In this document: positions 8,599 to 16,333 of the stretch, piece after piece
Position numbering within the stretch: position 1 is the stretch's first letter
Layout of the letters: the number at the start of each line of letters is the position of its first letter
Assembly: GCF_003172895.1 (NCBI RefSeq)
Contig: NZ_QGKL01000015.1
Coordinates: 1 to 51,989 of the forward strand
Length of the DNA stretch: 51,989 bases
Direction: 5' to 3'
From: Leucothrix arctica
Lineage (GTDB): Bacteria; Pseudomonadota; Gammaproteobacteria; Thiotrichales; Thiotrichaceae
Program-made: the position numbers and the translations under genes
The notes under the pieces: model-generated
Told to the model about the DNA's origin: nothing
Seen by the model: only the letters and a program-made list of their open reading frames with translations
Databases searched by the model: none

Positions 8599-8853
8599 AT
8601 GAAACACTGGTTTGTATATATGGTTCGCTGTGCCGATCGTAGCCTTTACACTGGCATTGCAACGGATGTCGATCGTCGCGTGGAGGAGCATAATAGCACG
8701 GGAAATTTAGGAGCTAAATATACCCGCGCAAGACAACCTGTAAACTTGGTTTATAGTGAAACAGCTGAGTCACGCTCTGAGGCCTCAAAGCGTGAGTATA
8801 AGATAAAAAAAATGACCAAATTAGCCAAAGAAAAGCTAATTACCTCGACATAA
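8599..8853 (+). CDS. GIY-YIG nuclease-like protein, YhbQ family (UPF0213)
   Basis: An 84-residue single-domain protein of the GIY-YIG superfamily. VYMVRCADRSLYTGIATD contains the VYM (GIY-like) and YTG (YIG-like) strands, followed by Arg in DRRVEEHN and the late KREYKIKK helix. YhbQ-type proteins are reported to be small DNA-processing nucleases, though the physiological role is poorly known. I chose the ATG at 8599 because MKHWFVYMVRC gives the normal family N terminus. A TTG in frame at 8581 would add six residues. No strong ribosome site is visible for either. It is convergent with the AEC transporter, with a ten-base gap. Confidence 0.85.
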   Translation: MKHWFVYMVRCADRSLYTGIATDVDRRVEEHNSTGNLGAKYTRARQPVNLVYSETAESRSEASKREYKIKKMTKLAKEKLITST

Positions 8854-8863
8854 ACCTAGTGCT

Positions 8864-9742
8864 TTAAGCGGCTTGCTTTAAATATAACAACATTAAAAAT
8901 ATTGTAATAAGCGAACTAGCATTTCCGATCACCACCATCGAAGCAACATTTCCAGGTTGCTGCTGATAACGTTCTGCAAGAATGTAATTCATCACTGCGG
9001 GTGGGAAGATTGAGAACAGTAGTAACTGTTGCTGTTGGATAAGGTCGAGTGGGAGTATCCAGATAAGAAATATGGCAGGAATGAGTCCTGATAATGGACA
9101 CACAATCGCGCCCACAACACCAATCTTCCAAGCGTGAAAATCAATATCGATCATACGAATGCCAAGTGTAAATAGCATGACAGGTATGGCAACTTGTCCA
9201 AGCATTTGAATTGGTAAGGCGATCGTTTCGATGAGTTGAATGTTGGCGAAATTTAGACTTAGTCCGATAACCGTCGCAATATTGATGGGTAATGACAATA
9301 ATTTTAGCCATGAAATTCGCCCACCCACGATATACGTTCCCAGCGTGAAGTGCAGGGTGTTACTGACAAGGAATAGCACCATTGCAGCCGGTAGTGCTGA
9401 CTCGCTAAAAGCTAATACAGCAATAGGAAGCCCCATATTTCCAGAGTTGTTAAACATCATGGTTGGCACAAAAGCAGGGATTGAATATTTCAAGCGAAGC
9501 GCAACGAGCCACGCAACCACACCTGAAAGTAGGATAAGTATAAGGCCACCTAGTACCAACCATTTATAGGAAAACACATCAAAATCACCTTTTGCTAGTG
9601 CGTCAATGACTAGTGCGGGTAGGAATACGTCGATGTTGAGGCGGTTTATGGTGCTAATTTCACTCGTTTGCCATCGCCCATAAAGGTGACCGACAAGAAT
9701 GATTAGGAAAACGGGTAATAGAACGCCAAGAACTTGTGTCAC
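8864..9742 (-). CDS. AEC-family (auxin efflux carrier) transporter
   Basis: A 292-residue integral membrane protein with about nine to ten hydrophobic segments. The family motif NNSGNMGLPIA (about 103-113) lies in the middle, and a second loop PPAVMNYILAERY lies near the C terminus. AEC proteins (MleP/MdcF/YfdV types) move organic acids such as malate or malonate; the substrate here cannot be told from the sequence. It is monocistronic, with its own upstream region of about 100 bases shared with the end of the LysM gene region. Confidence 0.9.
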   Translation of the reverse strand: MTQVLGVLLPVFLIILVGHLYGRWQTSEISTINRLNIDVFLPALVIDALAKGDFDVFSYKWLVLGGLILILLSGVVAWLVALRLKYSIPAFVPTMMFNNSGNMGLPIAVLAFSESALPAAMVLFLVSNTLHFTLGTYIVGGRISWLKLLSLPINIATVIGLSLNFANIQLIETIALPIQMLGQVAIPVMLFTLGIRMIDIDFHAWKIGVVGAIVCPLSGLIPAIFLIWILPLDLIQQQQLLLFSIFPPAVMNYILAERYQQQPGNVASMVVIGNASSLITIFLMLLYLKQAA

Positions 9743-9831
9743 GTGCTCTTAATCTCATCAAAAATAGTGGGAATTAAGAGTATAGCGGAGTCTGCTTATT
9801 TTATTTTTATTAATAGTACTGGGCAGAGCAG

Positions 9832-9905
9832 TCCCCGGCAAATTGCGGATAGGCCGGGGATCTACAAGCGACTAAGCTTTCGTTAAGACCGCAGTGATCT
9901 TAACG
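9832..9905. repeat. Two inverted repeats after the LysM gene
   Basis: TCCCCGGC (9832-9839) pairs with GCCGGGGA (9853-9860). CGTTAAGA (9881-9888) pairs with TCTTAACG (9898-9905), the latter covering the stop codon of the LysM gene. Either could act as a terminator or 3' stabiliser on the minus strand, but neither is followed by a T-run. Confidence 0.5.
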
Positions 9906-10274
9906 TAGACGAAGGCGCTGACCTGCGTTAATACGATTCTTTTTAGAACCATACAAACGATTTAAGCGTACGAGTGTAGTAAAACGTACGCCAGTTTTAG
10001 CAGCGATTCTTGTTAAAGTATCGCCGCTTCTTACACGATAAAAACGTGCTTTTTTGCTCTTTGTCGCAGTACGCTTTACACGAGTAGTGCGTTCTGTGCG
10101 AGTTGATCGTTTTGCCTGCTTTACTGCGCGAGGCTTAGGTTTAGCCTTTGCTACTTCTTCAACGGTTAAAACTAAGAATCCGTCAGATGAAACTTTTGGC
10201 GCTGAAAATGCTGTTGTTGCTGTGAGTAGACCCACTGAGAGTATTGCTAATGTAGCTATTTTTATGCTTTTCAT
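9900..10274 (-). CDS. Secreted basic LysM-domain protein
   Basis: 124 residues. A Sec signal peptide (positive start MKSIKIA, hydrophobic core, AFSA cleavage region at about residue 25) leads to a Lys/Arg-rich linker (about 40-77, with repeated KR and RT). A single C-terminal LysM domain follows (about 78-123: YRVRSGDTLTRIAAKTG ... LVRLNRLYG ... INAGQRLRL). LysM binds peptidoglycan N-acetylglucosamine, so the protein is probably periplasmic and wall-bound. No catalytic domain is present. The very basic linker might contact acidic envelope polymers; that is inference. It is monocistronic. Confidence 0.85.
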   Translation of the reverse strand: MKSIKIATLAILSVGLLTATTAFSAPKVSSDGFLVLTVEEVAKAKPKPRAVKQAKRSTRTERTTRVKRTATKSKKARFYRVRSGDTLTRIAAKTGVRFTTLVRLNRLYGSKKNRINAGQRLRLR

Positions 10275-10290
10275 GATTGTGTAACCCCGT

Positions 10291-10319
10291 ATTATAAAAA
10301 GCGTTTAAGTCGACTGAAA
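10291..10319 (-). promoter_or_regulatory. Putative promoter of the LysM gene
   Basis: On the minus strand a perfect TATAAT (plus-strand 10291-10296) lies 17-18 bases before the ATG, which would give a very short leader. The -35 region at 17 bases (TTTCAG) is poor, so an activator or extended contacts may be needed. Confidence 0.4.
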
Positions 10320-10616
10320 TCAATAAAATGTTCAATCAAGCGACATAGTAAGTGTGCCCCAATACTGTGTAGGAAAGAGGGTAGCACTATGTAAATCTTT
10401 GTAAAGTGAGTAACAAGCCGTTACCCATGCTTAACTGTGACAATCATTGTGGGTATTCGTTTCTTAATTGATTCAATAATATGAATCAATGCACTTGTTA
10501 CTAGTTTTTAATCTAGTTTATCAGAATGACAAGGTTATGAATAACGCACCGATAATTACATAAGTAGTTCTTATAGTGAGCTATGTTCATTTCAGCACTA
10601 TAGACCAGAGGTGCCG
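10320..10616. other. Intergenic region with a palindrome, no gene
   Basis: About 300 bases without a credible reading frame. The clearest structure is the dyad ATTGATTCA (10467-10475) / TGAATCAAT (10482-10490) with a six-base AT centre, which could be a regulator operator. Nothing else is recognised. The DUF938 gene on the minus strand ends at 10617, so this region is downstream of that gene and upstream of the LysM promoter. Confidence 0.4.
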
Positions 10617-11207
10617 CTATAGTTTTCTCCAAAGTAAAATACGATTATTAGCAGGCATTTCGTAGTCATTGACCAGTGTTAAACCGTTTTCAGTCGCCAG
10701 CTTTGCTAAGTCATCAAAGTCGCGAATACCGCTCAGTGGATCACCCGTCTTTAGGTGTTTGTCGAACTGCATGTTGCCTTGGCTCGTGTATTGGCCTGAG
10801 TAATTGAACGGCCCATAGAAAATAAATTGACCACCAGGCTTTAAGCATTTAGCACCTTGAGTAAACAGATCAACGACATTATCCCAGTGCATAATGTGTG
10901 TGACGTTAGCGGAGTACAGCACATCGTATTGCTTACTCGGCCATACATCTGTACTTACATTAAGCGCCAGAGGCGGTAATAAGTTAGACAGAGTTGTTTC
11001 GCCCAACCACAGTTTAATACCTTCATGATATTGAATCTGGTCGCTAGTTTGCCATATTAAGTGTGGCAGCTTTTCAGCAAAATACACTGCGTGTTGTCCC
11101 GTGCCCGTACCGATTTCCAGCACCTCAGCACTATCAGGTAAAACCGCTTCCAGCACGGTTAAAATAGTGCCTTTGTTTTGATCACATGAACTAGAATAAG
11201 GTTTCAT
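10617..11207 (-). CDS. DUF938 class I SAM-dependent methyltransferase
   Basis: A 196-residue methyltransferase fold. The SAM-binding motif I is VLEIGTGTGQHAVYFA (about residues 29-44). Later motifs are ANVTHIMHW and CLKPGGQFIFYGPFNYSG, which are diagnostic of the DUF938 family. The N terminus KPYSSSCDQNK is also a family hallmark. The substrate is unknown. The start overlaps the stop of the upstream COG3146 gene by four bases (ATGA), so they form a two-gene operon. Confidence 0.9.
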   Translation of the reverse strand: MKPYSSSCDQNKGTILTVLEAVLPDSAEVLEIGTGTGQHAVYFAEKLPHLIWQTSDQIQYHEGIKLWLGETTLSNLLPPLALNVSTDVWPSKQYDVLYSANVTHIMHWDNVVDLFTQGAKCLKPGGQFIFYGPFNYSGQYTSQGNMQFDKHLKTGDPLSGIRDFDDLAKLATENGLTLVNDYEMPANNRILLWRKL

Positions 11208-12379
11208 GATTCGCTCTCTTGGTAGGGTGACTTAAGTTGTTTACGGTATTCATCAATAGCTTTGCGCTCGTGTTCAACATATTGAACGATTGATTCTTGG
11301 TATGGCGAGTTATTTAACCAGTGTGCAGAGCGTGTTTCGGTAGGAATAAAGCCGCGAGCTATTTTATGTTCACCTTGAGCGCCCGGTTCAAATACTTGCA
11401 AGTTATTGCGAATGCAGTACTCGATACCTTGGTAATAACAGGCTTCAAAGTGAAGCTTGTCTATTTGCTGAGTACAGCCCCAGTGACGGCCGTAGAGTCG
11501 TGTTTCACTGCGAAACATTAATGAGCCTGCGATACATTCACCCCGTTCTTCACCGCTACCTTCTTCAGCAGGTAAGTCAGCCAGTACCAAAAATACTTGA
11601 TCAGGAAGCTTGGACGCTACTTCTTGAAAGAATCCGGCGTTGAGCGTTGGTGTGCTCCACTTTTCTTCAAACGTTACTTTGTAAAAGTGTGCGAAGTCTT
11701 CCCAGTCTTTTGCTGTAGCAGTGTGACCATCGAGTAAACGCAGTTGAACGCCTGACTGCTGCATACGTTTGCGTTCTTGGCGGACGTTTTTACGTTTCTT
11801 AGCAGTCAATGCATCCAGAAAGTCTTCAAATTCTGTGTAGTTATTATTATTCCAATGAAACTGCACATCGTGGCGAAGTAAAACATCAGAGCCATTTAGT
11901 GATAATTTGGCAAGCCAATCCAGCTGGTCCGCACGTGGGAATAAACAATGGTAACTGCTCATTTTATTATCGACAGATAACTGAGCTACGGTCTGCATCA
12001 ATATTTGATAATGCTCTTCAGGCGAGTCAGGTGAATTACTGAGTAGTCGCTGACCTGTCGCAGGCGTGTAAGGCGTGGCTGAGACTAGCTTAGGAAAGTA
12101 ATCTATCCTACTTTGTTTATAAGCATCTGCCCAAGCGTGATCAAATACAAACTCACCGTAGGAATTATATTTTTGATAAAGAGGCATTGCAGCGCTTAGT
12201 TTTCCGTCATCATAAATGCCGATGTGACAAGGAATCCAACCAAACTCTGGCCCAACACAGCCATGTGTTTCCAAGGCTTCGAGGAATTCATGCCGCATAA
12301 AAGGGTTGTTGTCCTCTACTAAAGCGTTCCATTCTTCAGCAGGAAGTTGTTTGATTTCACTATGTATTTTTATCTGCAT
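11204..12379 (-). CDS. COG3146/DUF482 acyltransferase-like protein (FemAB/GNAT superfamily)
   Basis: About 391 residues from the ATG at 12379. The longer frame begins 16 codons earlier, but MQIKIHSEIKQLPAEEWNAL gives the usual family N terminus. Motifs typical of this peptidogalycan-type acetyltransferase family are FMRHEFLEALE, HAWADAY, RKNVRQERK and GRHWGC, followed by the late EPGAQGEHKIARGF. The fold is the double GNAT arrangement seen in FemAB-like aminoacyl/acyl transferases. The substrate is unknown. It starts back-to-back with mtgA, with which it shares a 48-base divergent promoter region. Confidence 0.85.
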   Translation of the reverse strand: MQIKIHSEIKQLPAEEWNALVEDNNPFMRHEFLEALETHGCVGPEFGWIPCHIGIYDDGKLSAAMPLYQKYNSYGEFVFDHAWADAYKQSRIDYFPKLVSATPYTPATGQRLLSNSPDSPEEHYQILMQTVAQLSVDNKMSSYHCLFPRADQLDWLAKLSLNGSDVLLRHDVQFHWNNNNYTEFEDFLDALTAKKRKNVRQERKRMQQSGVQLRLLDGHTATAKDWEDFAHFYKVTFEEKWSTPTLNAGFFQEVASKLPDQVFLVLADLPAEEGSGEERGECIAGSLMFRSETRLYGRHWGCTQQIDKLHFEACYYQGIEYCIRNNLQVFEPGAQGEHKIARGFIPTETRSAHWLNNSPYQESIVQYVEHERKAIDEYRKQLKSPYQESES

Positions 12380-12427
12380 GGTCAAAAAATGTTGCTTGAG
12401 GTTGGGTAATTCTTGCATTATAGGCAC

Positions 12428-13138
12428 ATGAAACCAATAACAAAAAGAATGGTGCAGCTGGGGAAATATTTACTTTGGTTTATATGCGGCACTATTTTAG
12501 TTTATTTATCTGTTTTACTGGTGTTTCGCTGGGTGCCTATACCAACATCAGCATTTATCCATCATCAAAATGCGCTGCATAATGGTGAGCCTAAAGTGTA
12601 TGCTGCTGCAAATTATCAGTGGGTAGATTGGGAAGACATTCCACCAGCTTTAGCTCTTGCTGTCGTCACTGCAGAGGATCAGCGCTTTCCGACACATTGG
12701 GGTGTCGATACCATTGAGTTGCGAAATGCGATTAGTGATATGAAGGCAGGAAAGTCGGTGCGTGGCGCAAGTACTATCACTCAGCAAGTTGCTAAAAATT
12801 TATTTCTCTGGAATGGCCGAAGCTACGTACGTAAAGGTATGGAGATGTTTATTGGCTTTTCCTTAGAGTTAGTGTGGTCGAAGCGACGGATTCTTGAGGT
12901 GTATCTCAATATCGCCCAGTTTGCGCCGGTTACTTTCGGGGTGAAAGAGTCTAGTCGCGTGCTATTTGATAAAGACCCGATGGAGCTGACGAGAGATGAG
13001 TGTGCGATGCTCGCTGCAGTACTGCCAACACCTGCTAAGTCCAATGCTAATGAGCCGAGTGAAACGCTACAAAAGCGTCATACTTGGATTCTGTTTCACA
13101 TGGATAAGTTGGGCGCGGATTATTTGAAGCGAATCTAG
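12428..13138 (+). CDS. mtgA: Monofunctional biosynthetic peptidoglycan transglycosylase
   Basis: A 236-residue GT51 enzyme that polymerises lipid II into glycan strands at the inner membrane. One transmembrane helix (about residues 12-33) precedes the catalytic domain, and there is no transpeptidase domain. Conserved motifs are TAEDQRFPTHWG with the catalytic Glu (residue 83), GASTITQQVAKNLFLW, RKGMEMFI with the second Glu, and RILEVYLNIAQF. I chose the ATG at 12428. A TTG five codons upstream is in frame but has no ribosome site, while AGG lies just before this ATG. Confidence 0.95.
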   Translation: MKPITKRMVQLGKYLLWFICGTILVYLSVLLVFRWVPIPTSAFIHHQNALHNGEPKVYAAANYQWVDWEDIPPALALAVVTAEDQRFPTHWGVDTIELRNAISDMKAGKSVRGASTITQQVAKNLFLWNGRSYVRKGMEMFIGFSLELVWSKRRILEVYLNIAQFAPVTFGVKESSRVLFDKDPMELTRDECAMLAAVLPTPAKSNANEPSETLQKRHTWILFHMDKLGADYLKRI

Positions 13139-13216
13139 GATCTGCGGAAAATATCTGAAGTGTGGGTGTTTTAATGTCTAGAGTAGATCTATAGATGACA
13201 TGTGCTCTAAGTAATG

Positions 13217-13265
13217 TATCACCTGCTAGATAAAAATGCTTGCTGCTTGCTGCTAGCAGGTGATA
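13217..13265. terminator. Hairpin terminator between convergent genes
   Basis: A perfect 13-bp inverted repeat TATCACCTGCTAG / CTAGCAGGTGATA with a 23-base loop containing a doubled CTTGCTG. It lies between the convergent mtgA and HAD genes. On the plus strand it is followed by TTTCGACTTTTTA, a fair U-rich tail. On the minus strand the tail is poor. Confidence 0.6.
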
Positions 13266-13291
13266 TTTCGACTTTTTAGTGTGCTGCTAAA

Positions 13292-13957
13292 TTAGATATT
13301 CAACCATTTCGCTAGGTCAAACTTTTCTAAAGAGCTAATCACTTCATCGGCATTAGTAAAGTGTTCAAGACTCATAGCAGGGTCTGGCACGGCTATAACA
13401 GACATACCCGCAGCACGTGCAGCTTCAATACCTGAAGGCGCATCTTCAAATACTAAGCAGTTTTCTGGTGCACAGCCAAGTGCTTTTGCTGCAGTCAGGA
13501 AAATATCAGGGGCAGGTTTAGCGCGCGTCACATTAGCATGGTCGCTGGTCACGATAGCATCGAACAGTTCAAACCATTCTTTATGCTTGCTCGTTTTGAT
13601 TTTGAATTGATGATCTTTAGAGCTAGTTGCAACCGCGATGGGAATCTTGAGTTCAGACAATACCGCGATCAACTCACGTGCGCCAGGCTTAGGTTGTGCG
13701 AAAGCAAAACGCTCATTCAATAAGTCATTTCGTTCTTCTAAGTAATGCTCAGGGGTGAAGGGTAGGTCTAAGGCTTTGACAAGATAAGTAGCCGCGTCAT
13801 AAGAGTCACGACCGATCATGTGTGACTTTACCGACCAATCAAATACTTTGCCGTAGCGACCCACAATCATCTGGGTGACTTCTGTGTAAATGCTTTCGGT
13901 TTCTAGTAGTAGTCCGTCCATGTCAAAAAGAACGGCTTGAATATTTGCTTGGCTCAT
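13292..13957 (-). CDS. HAD-superfamily phosphatase / phosphomutase-like hydrolase
   Basis: A 221-residue subfamily IA hydrolase. The nucleophile motif is FDMDGLLLETE (about 11-21). Motif II ATSSK, the Lys of motif III in RAKPAPDIF and the acidic motif IV VFEDAPSGIEAA are all present. The sequence resembles beta-phosphoglucomutase-like and HDHD1/GS1-type (5'-phosphate) phosphatases; LLLETE instead of LLLDTE and the overall pattern favour the GS1-like group. The exact substrate cannot be read. It is monocistronic and convergent with mtgA. Confidence 0.85.
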   Translation of the reverse strand: MSQANIQAVLFDMDGLLLETESIYTEVTQMIVGRYGKVFDWSVKSHMIGRDSYDAATYLVKALDLPFTPEHYLEERNDLLNERFAFAQPKPGARELIAVLSELKIPIAVATSSKDHQFKIKTSKHKEWFELFDAIVTSDHANVTRAKPAPDIFLTAAKALGCAPENCLVFEDAPSGIEAARAAGMSVIAVPDPAMSLEHFTNADEVISSLEKFDLAKWLNI

Positions 13958-14076
13958 TAGAGAGTGCCCTTTGAGTAAATCAGTAGATTAATTTACCCGC
14001 AAACATAACACATTTGTTTGATGTTTTAGAAAGTTGCTGTAGTCCATAAATGACTACAGCAACCCAATGCGACTAA

Positions 14077-14568
14077 TTATGAATTAGCTTCTATGTACTT
14101 GACGAGAGATGTCGTTGGTAAAATACCCGGCTGAAGAGCGGTCAATTTACCTTCAGGGTTAAAGATCATAAAGGTTGGTGTACCAATTAGACCTTCCTCT
14201 GCATTCAACTCCATCCAAGCATTCATCTCAATAGGGTTACTTAAGATGTTTTTAAAAGGCATTTTGTACTCGTCAATCATGTCTTGAGCGGCTGCTTTTC
14301 CAGGCTGACCATCAAGCGCAATACCAAGCACTCGGACGTTATCTAGTTTGCCGTCAAACTTAACCATGTCAGGCATATGTGCGCGACAAGCACCGCAGTC
14401 TGACGCCCAGACTTCGACAATAGTCCATTTGCCATTACCAATTTCGTCTTCGATTGTGGTTTGTTTACTATCAAAGTCAGTAAAGGCATTAGCGGCTGTG
14501 CTTAATACAGTAGCTGTTATAATAGAAAGAAATAGCGTTTTGGCTAAAGAAAATAGTTTCACGAGCAT
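14077..14568 (-). CDS. Periplasmic thioredoxin-like (TlpA/ResA-type) protein
   Basis: About 163 residues from the ATG at 14568, with GAGG just before it. A TTG three codons upstream is the alternative start. A signal peptide (to about residue 28, ANA) leads to a thioredoxin fold with the redox motif WASDCGACRAHMP and the cis-proline loop IGTPTFMIF. The CGAC dipeptide between the cysteines is unusual compared with CPPC or CGPC. The likely role is thiol-disulfide exchange in the periplasm, though the partner is unknown. It is divergent from the MupP-like operon across a short gap. Confidence 0.85.
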   Translation of the reverse strand: MLVKLFSLAKTLFLSIITATVLSTAANAFTDFDSKQTTIEDEIGNGKWTIVEVWASDCGACRAHMPDMVKFDGKLDNVRVLGIALDGQPGKAAAQDMIDEYKMPFKNILSNPIEMNAWMELNAEEGLIGTPTFMIFNPEGKLTALQPGILPTTSLVKYIEANS

Positions 14569-14623
14569 GTTCCTCAATTTATGATGTAGATGCAGTTATT
14601 CGTAATTACAAAAGATATAAATA

Positions 14624-15334
14624 ATGCCAACAAGTTCCATATATACGACCCGCGCCGTTTTTTTTGATCTAGATGGCACGCTCTTGGATACCGCTCCCGA
14701 TATGGTCGGCGCACTCAACTTACTGCTAAAGGAAGAGGATGCACCTGCTATCGATTACGATATTGCCCGCAAAGTTGTCTCTGACGGCACGCAAGCATTA
14801 GTCAATTTAGGGTTTGGCGAGTCGCAATCGGACGACGATTTTACACGTCGTTGTCAGCGATACTTGGCTATATACGCAGAAAATGTGTGTGTGGATACAG
14901 TATTGTTTGATGGAATGGCGGAAACCTTAGAATTTTTAGAAGCCCACAACATCGTTTGGGGTGTAGTAACGAATAAACCTGAGTTCTTGACGACACCTTT
15001 ACTTAAAGCGTTAGGCTTAGACGTGAGAGCGGGTTCTGTTGTTAGCGGGGATAGTTTGCCTGTGCGTAAACCAAACCCTGAGCCACTTTTTCATGCTGCT
15101 AATGAATGCAACGTACTAAGTACTGAAAGTATTTATGTAGGTGATGCTTCACGTGATGTTGAAGCAGGTAATCGTGCAGGTATGATTACACTATTAGCGA
15201 GCTACGGTTATATTGATAACGACCATCAGCCTGAAACTTGGGGTGCAAATGGTATCATTGAGCAAGCATCAGAAATTATAGATTGGTTAAGCGAAGTTCC
15301 AGAGCTTGAGCTAGACATTCAACGCGCCAATTAA
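14624..15334 (+). CDS. mupP: HAD phosphatase, probably MupP (N-acetylmuramate 6-phosphate phosphatase)
   Basis: A 236-residue Gph-like HAD enzyme: FDLDGTLLDTAPD (15-27), TNKP motif II, Lys in VRKPNPEPL and GDASRDVEAG motif IV. By motif alone it would be called phosphoglycolate phosphatase. Two things favour MupP: the tail GYI...QPETWGAN, which matches Pseudomonas MupP (a GYI...NPNHWGAD-type sequence), and its operon with yciK, as in Pseudomonas ubiG-mupP-yciK. MupP dephosphorylates MurNAc-6-P in peptidoglycan recycling. It is the first gene of a six-gene run to cmoB. Confidence 0.75.
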   Translation: MPTSSIYTTRAVFFDLDGTLLDTAPDMVGALNLLLKEEDAPAIDYDIARKVVSDGTQALVNLGFGESQSDDDFTRRCQRYLAIYAENVCVDTVLFDGMAETLEFLEAHNIVWGVVTNKPEFLTTPLLKALGLDVRAGSVVSGDSLPVRKPNPEPLFHAANECNVLSTESIYVGDASRDVEAGNRAGMITLLASYGYIDNDHQPETWGANGIIEQASEIIDWLSEVPELELDIQRAN

Positions 15335-15346
15335 CGGAGAAAGATT

Positions 15347-16333
15347 TTGAATATTAGTACGAATACCGCCCGTTCCACGTTATTTCAGATTATATTATTT
15401 TTGGTGTTGCTGGCTGCTGCATTGTTTTGGCAAAAGGACAATATCGCCAGTTTATATCTCTCTGGTGAAATCAACCCGATTGGTTGGTTGTTAAATGGCG
15501 TTATCATTTTGCTATTTTTGCTTGGTATGGGTCGTATAACGTCATTATTGCTTTCGTATAGTCGAGAGCATGCCGTCCTAGAGCGTTTGATTAATGCGAT
15601 TACTGATGGTGCGAATGACCCTATTGGTCGTTTACCTGAAGGTGCATTGGCGGTTCATCGTTATCAATATGTACAAGCGATGGCACGTAAAAATACTCCT
15701 GTAAACCATGGGGCGTTGGCATCCAATCTGAGTACTTCAGAGCAGAGTCGATTTACCTTGGTTCGTTACGTTAACAGTATTTTGATTTTGTTGGGTGTGT
15801 TTGGAACGGTTGTTTCGTTGTCGATTGCATTGATTGGTGCATCGAGTTTATTGGACTCGCCGGAAGGCGCAAACAAGATGGGCATGATCATAGGTGGCAT
15901 GTCATCAGCGTTAAGTACCACGATGACGGCTATTGTCTGTTTTGTTATTTACGCTTATTTCTACCTACGCTTGAATAATGCACGCGCTCAGTTATTAAAT
16001 GGCATCGAGAGTATGACAAGTACTCACTTGCTGCCAAGTATCACGCACAGTGAAGAGTCTATGATTCGTCACGTGGCAGAGTTAACCATCGCACTAAATG
16101 CATCTGCAGAGCGACTCAATGAAATGCAGCAGCATATGATGGACGCAGCCACTCAGCTCACGAATGCAGTGAGTATGCAAACCAATGGCGGTGGTGTAAC
16201 AGAAGAAAGCATGCAGGAAATGAAAGACCTTTTGCGTGAAGGTTTCCGTTTACCAAAAGCGCCATTAAAACCAAATACACCACCTGCACTCGGTGATAGT
16301 TCGATGCCTAACAGCACAGGCTTCCAGCGATGA
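15347..16333 (+). CDS. MotA/TolQ/ExbB-like membrane channel protein
   Basis: 328 residues. Hydrophobic segments lie at about 12-28, 46-70, 143-166 and 180-205. The third and fourth carry a TolQ/MotA-like signature (GVFGTVVSLSIALIGA and GMSSALSTTMTAIVCFVIY), the pore-forming helices of ion-driven stator complexes. A cytoplasmic region lies between helices 2 and 3, and a helical tail ends in a Pro-rich stretch. The TTG start is supported by GGAGA eight bases upstream. It overlaps the next gene by four bases, and the two products probably form one complex. The biological role is unknown. Confidence 0.8.
   Translation: MNISTNTARSTLFQIILFLVLLAAALFWQKDNIASLYLSGEINPIGWLLNGVIILLFLLGMGRITSLLLSYSREHAVLERLINAITDGANDPIGRLPEGALAVHRYQYVQAMARKNTPVNHGALASNLSTSEQSRFTLVRYVNSILILLGVFGTVVSLSIALIGASSLLDSPEGANKMGMIIGGMSSALSTTMTAIVCFVIYAYFYLRLNNARAQLLNGIESMTSTHLLPSITHSEESMIRHVAELTIALNASAERLNEMQQHMMDAATQLTNAVSMQTNGGGVTEESMQEMKDLLREGFRLPKAPLKPNTPPALGDSSMPNSTGFQR

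Noticed and set aside
13217-13265. Attachment site or small insertion element
   Set aside because: The 13-bp inverted repeat lies between two convergent genes with a U-rich tail, so a terminator explains it better.
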